NCBI GenBank assembly: GCA_026826555.1 | Contig: JAKSZT010054399.1 | Location: forward strand, 2,228,781-2,292,780 | DNA from: Tolypeutes matacus | Lineage: Eukaryota; Chordata; Mammalia; Cingulata; Chlamyphoridae | Direction: 5' to 3' | Length of the DNA: 64,000 bases | Part shown: positions 44,822 through 56,535 of the stretch, piece by piece | Layout: each line of letters starts with the position of its first letter | Position numbering within the stretch: position 1 is the stretch's first letter | Made by a program: the position numbers and the translations under genes | The notes under the pieces: generated by a model | What the model was told of the DNA's origin: nothing | Seen by the model: the letters and a program-made list of their open reading frames with translations, nothing else | Databases searched by the model: none

Positions 44822-45168
44822 TCAAAAAAAGACTATTCCATCATTAAAAGAAACAGGGATGAATCTCAAAAACATACTGAGAGAAGGAATGCAGACCCAA
44901 AAGGGCTTTCTCTATATGAAGAAGTTTTAGAACAAGCAAAACTAATCTCCAGTGCTAGCACTCAGGTCAGTGTGATGGGGTGGGGGGAGTTGTCTGACTA
45001 CAAAGGGGCATAAGAGCTGATGGAAATACTGCCGATCTGGATAGGACAGTAGTACCTGGATGTATGCAGATGTCAAAAGGTATCAAACCGTACACTTGCA
45101 ATGGTCGCAGTTGACCATTTTAAACTATATTCAATAAAGCTGGTTCTTTTACCAAAAAAAAAAAAAAA
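44822..45168 (+). mobile_element. L1 3' end fragment with poly(A)
   Basis: 'GGGATGAATCTCAAAAACATACTGAGAGAAGGAATGCAGACCCAAAAGG', 'TATATGAAGAAGTTTTAGAACAAGCAAAACTAATC', 'GTATCAAACCGTACACTTGCAATGG' and 'TTCAATAAAGCTGG' followed by an A-run at 45154-45168 are old L1 3'-UTR text. Confidence 0.75.
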
Positions 45169-46207
45169 CTGATTTAGAAATGTAAAAAGGATAGGGTGAC
45201 AAAGTAGAGTGTGCTGTCACAATCCATTAGGTTAAATTGATTTCTCTGGAAAGTCGCCACACAAATTAAATACAAGTCAATGCCAAGCGTCACACTTTGG
45301 GAGATACAATTCATGGGGCCATGGTCCAAATGTAGAAATTTTCCCCAAGTTTCATATTTTTTGAGGTGATTTATTACACAAATATTTACAATATGAACTC
45401 CCTTTCAGGGCTGGAGCATTTAAAGGAAATATAGATCTTTAAAAAAGAAAGAAAAAGAGAGAAATTTTAAGAAGTCACTTTTTTGCAAGTTGAGGCAGGG
45501 TACAAGTTGGGTTAAGGAATTTGCTTTTGTTGTGCAGAAAAGCAGATTCATTAATTCACCTATGGATGTTGGGGGGACTTGGGACTTTCTCACAAGTTTT
45601 CAGACTTTTTCAAGCCCAAAAAGCCCAGAAGGAAACCCTGTAGTCCCCAACTCAGTCTCTGACAGCTGACAGGCTCACGGCATGTGGGGGGTTGGGGTGG
45701 TGATGAGCCCTCCTCCGGGGTGTTACAGGATGAGGGATTGGTGGGCTTGGCTAGGGGATGCTGAATTCTGTCTAGGATTCTGGTTAGTCTCCTGCTCCTG
45801 TCAACCTCATTGAGAATCTCCCCCCACCCCACCCTCATCCTATGCTCTATAGGGGATTGTATATCTGAGCCCAAATGCTTGTTATTATAGGACTATTACA
45901 AGAACTACCCCCAGTGCAACATAAAAAAAGTGCAGTACTGAAGCATCTTAGCACTGACACCAAAATCTCTGCATCCTAAAGTAGTCCAGTCCTCACGTCC
46001 TCTACATAAAGAATTGAAGAAAGGAAGCCCAAAGTCCAGGGGGGCACCCTGGGCAGAAGGACAAGTCTGCATCTGAACGGGGCAAAGAAAATCAAAACGG
46101 GTTCCCAGAGCTTGAATCAGCAGCCTCCAGCCCACAAACCAAAGGCAGCTCAGTTCCTGGCACAAAATGATTTACAAGTCATCCTGGCAATGTTTACATC
46201 CAAGATT
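45169..46207. other. Unannotated sequence
   Basis: A minus-strand open frame (45590-45874) is without domain or splice support. No repeat is recognised. Confidence 0.5.
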
Positions 46208-46355
46208 TTTTTTTTTTTTTTTAAGATTTATTTTATTTATCCCCCCCGCCCCTTGCTGCTTGTGCTCATTGTGTCCATTTGCTGTGCATTTTTCTGTGTC
46301 TGCTTGTCTCCCTTTGTTGCGTCATCTTGTTGCGCCAGCTTGCAAAGGCATTTAA
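46208..46355 (-). mobile_element. SINE tail fragment, reverse orientation
   Basis: A T-run is followed by AAGATTTATTTTATTTATCCCCCCCGCCCCTTGCTGCTTGTGCTC and 'TTTTTCTGTGTCTGCTTGTC', 'GCGTCATCTTGTTGCGCCAGC'. This is the reverse complement of the linker plus tail of the longer DAS-type SINEs. The tRNA-like head is absent, so it is a 5'-truncated copy. Confidence 0.8.
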
Positions 46356-49300
46356 GCAGCACCTTTGAAAATTAAAATAGCTAACTGGAGTTCATTGATT
46401 TCAGAGGTGCCAGTGCATCAAGTTAGCCTGGGAAAACCTCCTCGGCCTCAGTGTCATTCTCCTGTCTCGATTGTGGAGTACACAATCCACGGTTGGATTA
46501 GCTGCTTCTCTGTGAGAAGACACAGGGCCTTCTCTGTTTTCCCACTGCTTTCCCGACTCTTTCTTCTGTGGAGAAGCAAGTTTCAAGATTTTTTTTTTTT
46601 TTTTAAGAAATACTTTGGAAAAAATACAGAAAAGTCTCATCTCCTGAGCATCCTTTCCTCTCTCTAACCTCTTCAACTGGGCCTTGACACTCCACCCTGG
46701 AACACACTGCTGTTTCTGCCCCCTCCACCTGAGTGGAGGTCTCTAAACTGAGTCTCCTTTCAACCCTAAACATAGATGAGCTATCCCTCCAACATGTGCC
46801 ACAGCTCCCTGGACACTTCCTCTATCAAAACGCTTGTCCCTCCTCCTACACGGTTCTGGCCACTGTTCATCAGCAAATACCCACAGACGCCAGGCACACA
46901 GTAGAAGATCTGTAAGTACTTCAAGTGAACAAAAATAGTTTTATTTTTGTATTTCATCTACTCAGGCATAAAACACTGCTGAAATTGGGTACTTTAGTAC
47001 TTTTCCTTAACAAATATACAACTCCTACAACAAAAATAAGATTAAACTGTTCATTCTGTTATCCTGCTTGCTTTTTTCATTTACCACATTATGTCATTAT
47101 TCTTGCTACCATATTATTTTAATGACTGCATGGAACAGATGTTCCATAACTTAACTAATCCCCTATTGGGTACAATTTTTCACTGTGATACACAGAGATA
47201 CACACCCAAAACACATCCTTGTGCCCAAATCTATTTATTTAAATTCCTAGAAGCCGAATCAAATAGTACACAAAATATTACGGCTTTTTATAGTCATAGT
47301 CCATACAAAGCTTAAAGCTTAGGTTATCGTTTTTTAAGGACACAGAGAGAATCTCCTAACCAGGTCGTATAGTCCAGAAAATGAGCTCGTTTGGATGGTT
47401 AAGAGATGTTTAGTTATTTCTGAGAACAAAACTGGAACCAAGTGACAAAAATGTAAAGAGGCACTCTGTTAAATTGAAAATAATCAAAGTTTCCCAAAGA
47501 GCTAACCAACAGCGATCTTGCTGAAGCAGAAAGGAATCCTGACAGGGCTAAGATATTGGACCAGCTTCACAGGAAAGTCAGTCAGTGAACCAAGAAGGTC
47601 ACTCATGATCAACTACTAGTATTCCATCCCTCCAGTGGACTCCCCTCTGCATTCGTCAAGTTAAAATGGAGAAAAGCATAATTTGATTTTCCTGTTAGTG
47701 ACATACTACAGAGCATTTGCCCTGTTTACTGCACACAAACTGCTTATGTCTCCCCAATAAGCAAAAAGCCATGGGGGATCGAAAGATGGATTTGGTAGGT
47801 GACTACCGTATAATTCATTATTGTACTGCATTAGCCACTTATCTTTTCAAAATGGGGAGGACTTCCCTTAGCCTCACAGTTTATGGCTCTCATTGTAACA
47901 AAAATGTAAGAAAGATTTCTCTAAGAGTAGAAAATACATTTATTTGTTTCATTGTCTTATCTCCCTGTTTTAAAAGGAAGGAAGGTATTCAACAGATCAA
48001 CTGTCACTGTTTAACCACAGGGGAGGAGATAGAATTCTCTCTTCCTCCTTTTTACCAGAAAAGTTTTACATTTCTCATATGTAAATCAAGTTTCTAAGAG
48101 ATACTTCTTTTTAAAAAGTAAAGTAATGAGGAAAACAACCTTATATTTCCACTTCTTTGAAAGTCTGGTTTCTTCAGGGGGGCTAGGATTAGGAAAAGGG
48201 CAAACAGCACCAGCAGCAAGCAAGAGGAAGGGAAGAATCAGGAGCCGTCCTGCCTGGGAGTTTGGCCCCTCTGGCTTCATGTCCCATTTGTTTAACACGG
48301 GGTTAACAGTACCATCTTCACATGGAGGCTACAGGATTACAAGGGTTAATATATGAAAAATGCAGACCTAATCAGCTTATACATCACCATCAGTATTATT
48401 TCCACATTAAAAAGGAATAAATGTAACAAAAATAACACAGGGCTGCTTGAAGAGATTATTTTAAAAATGCAAATAGATAGCCTTCAAATAGTCCACTGTC
48501 TAAATGTTCATTTACTGTTCACTTCTTTGTTTAAAATTATTATTAAATAAATTTTAATATTTATTAATCAACAGTTTAGAACTAAGAATGCATTTCATCA
48601 TAAAAACAATGGTTCAAGTGATGGGTAGATTCCTAAAGTAACACAATGTATTTAGACAAAACTCAGGAGGTTGTAATAACAAGAAATAAGGGGAAAGATT
48701 AAGGAAGATGACTAAAAGCTGCAAGAAGATATTGGGGTGGGGAAGGAGAATTCCCTGTGCCTCTTCAGAAGAGTAGAAAGATGAAAGGGCGAAAAAGCAG
48801 GGACACCACAATGTTGTGGCGTAAGCAATTCGACTGGACGCTTAGATTTGAATGGGAAAAACCAGGGCAGGGTCTACTGTTTAGCCAGTAATTGTTTTAG
48901 CCGTCACTTGCCTGGCTCCAGAGAACATAATTAAGTTTTAGGCTACTGGCTGGGAGTCTGAATTTCTTGGACCCTATAAATTATGCAATATAATGAACTC
49001 TACAAATTAAGTGAAAACAGGCTCTGGCTACCCTAGCAACTTTGGGCAATGAATGTATTTCTCTTCTGCTACTAGTAATAAATCTGAAATTAAACTAATC
49101 ACATAATTAAAGGAAGAAACTAAGGTACATAAAGAAAAACAGACAAAATTTCTCCCCATAAAAATGTTCTTGATTTATAGACATGCATCATCAGAAAAGC
49201 AAAGTAACCTGGGCAAGTTTCAAAACCTCAAAATTCCAAAATGGAGCAGCCAATTTCCTGATGAGTAAAATACATGATTTTAGAAGGCACAACCCCTTCA

Positions 49301-50212
49301 CAGGCTAGGGTCCAAAGAATTTTAGTTTGAATATACATTAATTGCAATATACTAAACACAGAGCAAAGGAAACATCAAAGTATAGTGATGAGATCAGTCA
49401 GAAGAAAAGATAAGGCTATTCATCTTCCCTATTTCCTCTCTCCATTCTGTGCCCCCAAGTGTTCCTTGCAAACCGGTTCTTTGCACACTATTCTGCCCTT
49501 GTCTTGTGAGACAAAGTCTTCCCACACCTGTTTTAACAAGCCCAAAGCAACTCAAAATTAATCTACAGTGTTGAAGAACAGGCTGGTAAGGTTCTGTTTC
49601 TTGATCTAGATGCTGGCTCAACAGCTGGTTTTCACTAACTGAAAACAACTGTACATAATTTGTATACTCTTCCACATGTGTGCTATTTTAATTTTTTTAA
49701 AAGTTCAAAGATTTTGGAAAAGTTCCTGAGAGTAAACTGGAGAAAATGGCATGACTCTAAGGTAAAATATTGCCAACCCATCAGCTATTGCTCTGTGGCT
49801 AATGAGACTGGTTGGCAGTTGACTGGTTTGTTGGGCAGGAATCATAATCTTAAGTTTTTGTTGTTGCTGCTGACAGGATTGATGGTATTCAACATCAAAA
49901 GACAATCAGGACATACCAGCTGATTCTCACCCTCAAATATAACAACACAACTGTGAAACACTCAAAAGTATCTGCCATTTGTGATCTCCAAGTATGAAAA
50001 TTGAAGTTACTTGCTGGAAAAATCCAAGAAAACTGTGAGCCTTGCAAAACTGCTGGTACAGCTTCTAAAAACCTGACATTTAAAAACAAGACAGATTTGG
50101 TCCCACATGTGGGCTTCTAGAGATGTAAACTGAATTCTTCTCTGCATTTAAAAAAATTGTAGCCAAAACAGTGAATGCTAGGCAATACTTTCCTTTAAAA
50201 TTTTGAGAATAA
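46356..50212. other. Unannotated 3.9-kb stretch
   Basis: This is the longest interval without a clear repeat. An A/T run lies at about 46589-46604. 46660-46930 faintly suggests an L2 ('GCCAGGCACACAGTAGAAGATC'). A minus-strand open frame at 48086-48298 has a signal-peptide-like stretch but no supporting splice site. Confidence 0.5.
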
Positions 50213-50214
50213 TG

Positions 50215-50243
50215 TCTGTGTATAACATAACATTATACACAGA
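50215..50243. repeat. Perfect inverted repeat, 11-bp arms
   Basis: TCTGTGTATAA and TTATACACAGA are separated by 7 bp. The hairpin is AT-rich, and no function can be assigned. Confidence 0.9.
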
Positions 50244-50828
50244 TACCCTGAAGAAATGGTGAAATTCTTTTTAAACATGCATAGGCTGTTCAAGTAATTC
50301 TCAAGACTTCATTGGAACTGGTAAGGAAATCTCTCACATACAGAATGGTACCAATTAGGTATTGAAGAGGGCTCTAAAGAGACCAGAAAAAGACCCCTTG
50401 AACTCTGTTTACTTTAAGTCAACAATGACATCTGCTTCTACCTATTACCCAATGATGAGGTCGTGGTCTAGTAGGAAATAAGCTGCTTTACTCACACATC
50501 ACAACACCATCAACTTAACCTAAACTCATCTACAGACAGACTTCTTTATAATGAAAGAGAAACATTCATAACAGCAGGAAATGCAGCCAATACTAACTCT
50601 AAGCTGAGCTATGCTATAAGTAAGATGATGAAGGGTGGGATTTATCATGGTGAAAACTAAATCAGTGACCAAACGCAGGTAGCTATTTGGGGAAACTCCA
50701 CATAATGGAGCCTTTCCCCTCCCCAAAGAGGACTAACAATCAGCTATCTTCCAGCCATCCCTCTCCTCCCTGTACAGGGCCTGGGACAGGAGTGAGCCCA
50801 GATGCAGAAGCCCTCAAAACAGGAAATA
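50244..50828. other. Unannotated sequence
   Basis: No supported feature. Confidence 0.5.
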
Positions 50829-50939
50829 GGGGGCGGATATGGCTCAACTGGTTGGGCGTCGTCTCCCATATGGAGGGACCTGGGTTCGATCCCTGGGACC
50901 TCCCGGTAAAATAAAAAATAAATAATAAATAAATAAATA
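50829..50939 (+). mobile_element. Short DAS-type SINE
   Basis: The head is GGGGGCGGATATGGCTCAAC with GGGTTCGATCCCTGGGACCTCC, followed by an (AAAT)n-rich tail. Target duplication AAAACAGGAAAT lies at about 50817-50828 and 50940-50951. Confidence 0.92.
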
Positions 50940-51155
50940 AAAACAGGAAATGAACCACATGATAGTTTATACATTTATATTGGATGGGCGGGCAGTGTTC
51001 AAGGCCAGTCAACAAAAACCCTTCCACACATTAACACTGGAGGATATGGGTATCTGGGAGGACAGGGGTATGCTGGAATCCTCTGCATGGGTTACTATTT
51101 TTGTAACTGTCCCGTTAAGTTTCAAAGTATAGCAAAGCAAAAAACTGAAAGTTTT

Positions 51156-51158
<3 letters not shown>

Positions 51159-51194
<36 letters not shown>
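51159..51194. repeat. (AC)n microsatellite
   Basis: About 18 AC units run uninterrupted. Confidence 0.95.
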
Positions 51195-51198
<4 letters not shown>

Positions 51199-51359
51199 CC
51201 ACACAACTCTGCTAGCAATATGGCTAACATTCCCAAAGACAGACGGCCTTACAAAAGCCAGCAGCAACTTCCTGGGCACAGGCTCATTGTCCTGCTGTGC
51301 TGCTTCCTAGGGGCACCCCTCCTGCCAATCACCAAGAAGGGGAAACCCCAAAATGTTCA

Positions 51360-51470
51360 TGATTTCAAATTTCCATCAGCACTAGTCATAAAAGGCCTTC
51401 ATATGAGAAAAAGGGGCCAATAAATGTGGATTAAATGCATGGTGAAAAAAAAAACAGTTGCTCAGCCACT
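51360..51470. repeat. Local duplication, copy A (probable source)
   Basis: A segment of about 110 bp containing CATAAAAGGCCTTCATATGA, CCAATAAATGTGGATTAAA and CAGTTGCTCAGCCACT recurs at 52781-52893. It is embedded in sequence with no flanking direct repeat, so it looks like the donor. Confidence 0.85.
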
Positions 51471-51959
51471 CTCTTCACCCACACTAAGCAGCAAGCTGCA
51501 CCACCCAAACCTGAAACTGGATCACTCCCTGGGCCAGCATATGCTCTGGACACACACACTTACTCTGAAGGTAAAAAGAGACTATTCAGCTCTTGGCCAT
51601 AACTTAAGAAAACAGATACTAAATAAATTGTCCAATCCCGTTCTCCCTGGATAAGCATGGGATTTGGGCAGAAATCCTTATAAGAGAGAGTGTGGGTGTA
51701 TTTTTTTTAAGGGATGATTTAAAGGGCTAGAGGGAAAAGGCCAAGGTTCAACGGTTAAAAGTACAAGAATCAATCATCTAGAATGGGTTGCTGTAGAGGG
51801 CCACCTGACCATGGTCTGGAGACTGGATTCTGCAGTGGGCTGTAATCCATGAGCTGCTTCTGTCTCAACACAAGGGGAGCTGGACTAGCTGGAGGGAAGG
51901 GATCAAACAAGGAAGGAACAGGCTGCCAGGGCGACTCAGAAACCTTCTGCTTTGGAGGC
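51471..51959. other. Unannotated sequence
   Basis: No supported feature. Confidence 0.5.
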
Positions 51960-52297
51960 TGTTATGGGTTGAACAGTGTTCCCCAAAAAAGATATGTTCA
52001 AGACCTAACCCCCAGTACCTGTAAATGTGGCCTTATTTGGAAATAGGGTCTTTATAGACAGTCAATTTGAGGATTTCAAGGCAAAATCATACTGGATTAG
52101 GGTGGGTCCTAAATCCAAAGACAGTGTCCTTGTAATAGAAAAAAGGACACAAAGACACATAGAAAAGGCCACCTGAAGAGGGAGGCAGAGATTGGAGTGA
52201 TGCATCCACAAACCAAGTATCATCAAGGACTTCAAGCAAACACCAGAGGCTCAAAGAGGCAAGGAAGGATCCTTCCAGGAGAGCAAGGCCTTGTTTC
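51960..52297 (+). mobile_element. LTR fragment, MaLR-like, 3'-truncated
   Basis: It begins TGTTATGGGTTGAACAGTGTTCCCC, then 'GATATGTTCAAGACCTAACCCCCAGTACCTG', 'GGCCTTATTTGGAAATAGGGTCTTTATAGA', 'ACTGGATTAGGGTGGGTCCTAAATCC', 'GGCAGAGATTGGAGTGATGCATCCAC'. The order is that of a common mammalian MaLR/ERVL-type LTR. The 3' third is missing and a MIR follows. Confidence 0.75.
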
Positions 52298-52299
52298 AA

Positions 52300-52530
52300 A
52301 TTATGAGAGACAGTGCTTACTCCAGCAATGTTTACAAGCACCTGACATTTAGTACCTCCTCGAATCCTCACAGCAATCCCATCAGGGAATCGGCTATGAT
52401 CATCCCTCTCTTTTCATTAAAGGCACTGAGGTGCAGAGAACATAAGCATCATGCCCCAAGTCACACAGCTTAACAGTAGAGTGGGGATTTGAACCTGGTG
52501 TTCATAACCACTAGCTTATGCACTGGCTTT
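52300..52530 (+). repeat. MIR fossil, nearly complete
   Basis: 'TCCTCGAATCCTCACAGCAATCCCATCAGGGAATCGGCTATGATCATCCC', 'AAAGGCACTGAGGTGCAGAGAAC', 'CAAGTCACACAGCTTAACAGTAGAGTGGGGATTTGAACC' and 'ATAACCACTAGC' reproduce the MIR in the correct order. Confidence 0.85.
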
Positions 52531-52780
52531 AATTTCAAGCTTACCTATTACTAACTCTACTGCCAGGATTCACCCAGTTGAACTAAGAAAGCACCGACCA
52601 GTAAAAATATCAACAAGATACTTTCTGCACCAAATACCCTCGGGTCTACACAAAGCTGAAAGTCCCTTTCAGGACTACTAACAAGTATACTAGTTCACCA
52701 TGTTTAATGGTGCTTAGGCTTAGTTTTTCCTTGGGGGGGGGGGGGCATGGGATGTTGAGGCTAGCAAATTATTTTAATCA

Positions 52781-52893
52781 TCATTTCAAAATCCCATCTG
52801 CACTGGTCATAAAAGGCCTTCATATGAGAAAAAAAGGGCCAATAAATGTGGATTAAACACATGGTGGAAAAAAAAAACAGTTGCTCAGCCACT
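52781..52893. repeat. Local duplication, copy B (inserted copy)
   Basis: This is a near-copy of 51360-51470, with roughly nine differences by eye. It is flanked by a perfect 21-bp direct repeat (52760-52780 and 52901-52921, beginning GCTAGCAAATT). That is what an insertion with target-site duplication leaves. A short GAAAAAT separates the copy from the right repeat. Confidence 0.85.
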
Positions 52894-53119
52894 GAAAAAT
52901 GCTAGCAAATTATTTTAATCACAATTATTTAAATAATAAAAGAGGGGCAACTCCTCTGACCCCGGCTCTTAAATGCCTGGGGAAAGAGAGGGACAAGCAT
53001 TTTCAAAATGCTTCCAATAAATCAATAAAAAGCAAACAAAGAGTTAGCTGGACTCTCCTTAAGAGGCCAGCACGTGGGGCCATGGACCACAGCCCCACCC
53101 TGCTGCTCTACGACTGCCC

Positions 53120-53250
53120 TGCTATACAAAGCTCATCAGCACCACCTACGAAACTTGTGAAAAATGTACCCTCAGGCCCTACCCCAGGCCTACTGAAATC
53201 AGAATCAGCATTTTAATAAGAGGATTAAAAACAGGTGATTCCTGTGCAAG
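53120..53250 (+). mobile_element. MER5-like hAT fossil
   Basis: 'CATCAGCACCACCTACGAAACTTGTGAAAAATGTACCCTCAGGCCCTACCCCAGGCCTACTGAAATCAGAATCAGC', then 'AGGTGATTCCTGTGCAAG', is the characteristic MER5-type order. The ends are eroded. Confidence 0.7.
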
Positions 53251-55195
53251 TTACAAGTTTGACAGGTAAGGCCTTTAAGATAAATACCAAAAGACACGAT
53301 CAGACCAGAAAACAAGTGCAGGGAGGTAAAGAAACCAGTTGCCACTAGGTTGTCACGTGAGTCCTTAATTTCTAGAATTTATAATTACAAATCAGAATTC
53401 TTGCCATCAAACATGAAGAAGTGAGAAATCTATTGAAAATCCTTTGTAGTTTGTTTTTACCTTAAGTATCACCAATTTTTAAAAATAACCACCAAAATTC
53501 TTGTGGCCACTATAAATGTATATTAAGTATATATTAAACGAGGTTATCCATTATTTTTGCCTTAAAAATTGGCCCTCCTAGGTAGAGGACAGCCCTGTTT
53601 CAGGTATGAAAGAAATTCTCACTAACTAAAAGTGAATCATATAAAATCAACAAAGCTATCAGAACAAGAAAAAAAATTTGGAAAAGTGAGAATAAAGAAA
53701 TTTAAATACTGTGACTACACTGGAGAACAAAGCATAGACATAAACCATCCTGAATATGAGCAATGCAAAAACAGGACTTACACCATTAGGTTTTTAGCTA
53801 ATAAATCAGCTGTGAATAGTTCTTTCTTCATCGTTCTCAGAGTAAGGCATTTGTAATAATTCTGAAATGAAAGGTTTGGAGATATATCATCTTTCATGGA
53901 GAAAAATCAAAAGGGTATCATCATCCCCTCCTATGCACAAGGAGCTATAAACCATTTCCTTCCTTCAGAGAGAGGCTTTTCTGTAAGTTACCAGTAACAC
54001 CCACCTAAAAAGAAAAAGCAAGTAACCAACACTACACAATCTATTACTTCAAATTTTTACTACTCCAGAAAAATAGGTAGCTCTCCCGTTCCTTATTACA
54101 ACCCTAGGTATTTTCTTCAAATGCTAATAATAAAGCATGCCCATGAGCCAGGAGAGGGAAGCCCCATTTCCTGATCTAAATTTAGTTCTCAAGTTTCCAT
54201 GTATTTTCCATATTTCAAATATACAGGACAACTACAGTATGGCATTCATTCTTCCTATCAAACTACAGAGGGAAAGATGATAAAGCCTATTGTATAAACC
54301 ACTTTTTTTTTAAGGACTTAGTCTGTAGACTTAATTCTATAAAAGAAATGAAATTTGGCCTACTTTCCCCCATTTCATGTTATAGTCTCATAAAGGGAGA
54401 TAGATTGCAATTATCCATTAGGGTAATTTAGCCTCCACAGTCAATAAATAAATGTCACTTCCAGTCACTTAGGTGAAACTTGGGTGGGAGGGCTAGAAAG
54501 AAATAAAAAATAAATAAGACTCAGTAAACATCAAATGAACACACTGATGACTGATTTCAGGCCAAAATGTGACAAAAAATGAAATGTCCATGATTAACAA
54601 GGTCTCATTTATAAATTCAAAAATATGCTAATGCTTTCATCAGTCTTTGAAAAGAGAAATATTTTAAGTGAAAGGAGCTCAAATTCCAATTTGCTTACTC
54701 TAGCCACACTCTATGATTTAGTAATTTGCTCTTTACGTGGCCCCTCAGTTCTTTGGGAATTTTTAAAGACATGGGATTTGAGAAATTATAGTCAATTCCG
54801 AAGTAGTTACCAAACCCAGTTAACTATAAACTGCTTTAAATGTTTGCCTTTGATTCTTTGGCTTGTAGATGAAAGAGAAGAGAAAAAGACTATGCAGGGT
54901 ATTTTACCTTAGAACAAGTATAAAAGAACTTTATACTCAGATGAACCTTCTCACCCCAATAGTTTTCTGGCTACTAAAATCCATTCATTTCAGTTACCTC
55001 CTGAAAGATTATTATTTGCAAGGCACTGTGCTTGATCACTGATAACTCTTCTTATTGATAATCTGGGTAACCCCAAGCTTTCTTTAAAAAAAACTGTTTC
55101 AGAATGCAAGCTTTGTGTTACTGGATTCCTTAACACCTGAGAATGGTGGATGAAAGAAGGAGACTGCCTGCTCCCCTCCTCACCCTGCCCTCTCT
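53251..55195. other. Unannotated 1.9-kb stretch
   Basis: AT-rich, with no recognised repeat family and no exon with splice support. Confidence 0.5.
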
Positions 55196-55240
55196 CACAC
55201 TCACTCACTCACTCACACACACACACACACAAATACACAC
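55196..55240. repeat. (TCAC)n/(AC)n microsatellite
   Basis: Compound run: ACTC units followed by AC units, then AAATACAC. Confidence 0.9.
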
Positions 55241-56374
55241 CACAGACACAAGCAGCAACAGTGACAACATGGGGCACCTGCTCTTTCAAAACAGGCACAA
55301 TGATACAATAATTGGTTCATAAATTTCATTCATTACTCGAAACAGAAAGGGGCCAAAATGAGCAATCTGTAATTTTAAATGTTGTCATTACTCTCCTGGA
55401 TGCAAGCAGTTACAGAAGGCCTTGCACACTCATGAATTACAGTGTGGTTTATTACTCTGAATGAGCTCAGAACAAGCCCGCTATCTTAGAGGCTGGAGAA
55501 GGGAGGAAGGGGTCGTTTCCAGGCCCAGATGCTTCCGGGGAATGAAGTTTAAATGTCACTTATCCAATCACAGTGGAATGACCCCTTCTGCTCCCCCTTC
55601 CTTTCTTGCCAAAAGAAAATTTTTAAGAGGTGGAGGAATGTCCCACATGGTTTATTATGTACCTTTTCTTAAAATATATTTCACAAAAAAATAAAAAAAT
55701 AAAAAACCACAAGAAAAAAAAAATATATATATATATATATTTCAGATAAGGACTTGCCGATAAGCAGAGGTTTTTACTTGCTTATAAGAAGAAAGAGGGA
55801 GCCATCAGAGAAGTAAAAATAGGAAAAACAAATGCAACTTTGCTTAACAGTCACTCACCATCTCCACCTCAAATAGAGATAAATACAATCCGGAATTGGT
55901 GATTTACTCTTGCAAATACCGTACCAATCAGAAATCACATTTCATTCAGGCATATCTATAACCTCATGCTAGTCACTCATTGAAGAATGGAGACCTCAAA
56001 GTTGATGTGGATGTGTTAGGTTCCAACAGATCCTCAGATGCTCACAACCACAGGGCCTGACCTCCGGGCCCTGGGCAGACAGGACCCCAGTCCCCCTCAG
56101 GGACAGTGGGAACTAAGTGATTACCCTTAGGGCAAGCAGATCAGAATAACAGAAAGCTTGATTCAGACCCTCCCCACCCCCACCCCCACTCCTTAGAAGT
56201 AAGGAAACTGGCAGAGGTTACTTCATTAACTTCCGACCAGGGGACTGCTCTGGGCACTGCAGAGGGGCCAACCGTGTGAGCTGCGACACAGTAGAGAATG
56301 GGAGCTGCGACACAGCCACAAGTTCTGGCAAGGCTAAGGTGACCTGCTCTTATTTCCCCTTAGAGGCTTAACAG
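55241..56374. other. Unannotated sequence with (AT)n
   Basis: An A-rich stretch runs into (AT)n at about 55722-55741. GAGCTGCGACACAG occurs twice near 56278 and 56302. No gene is seen. Confidence 0.5.
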
Positions 56375-56535
56375 AGCTGGAAACCAATGGCTCTGAAAGC
56401 AGGCCAACCCAGGTTTCAATTCTAGCGCTACCCCTTCTCAAACCTCAATTCCTTAGTATAGAAAAGGGGATAAAATTCTGAGAGCTGCCAGGAGATACCG
56501 CCTGAGAGGGCACGGCAAAAAGATGGGGCTCAACA
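56375..56535 (-). repeat. MIR fossil, reverse orientation
   Basis: 'GGCCAACCCAGGTTTCAATTCTAGCGCTACC', 'TCAAACCTCAATTCCTTAGTATAGAAAAGGGGATAAAA' and 'GGGCTCAACAAACGTTG' follow the reverse MIR order. Confidence 0.65.

Noticed and set aside
45590..45874. 94-codon minus-strand frame
   Set aside because: No domain, splice site or conservation evidence. The proline-rich composition follows local C/T runs.
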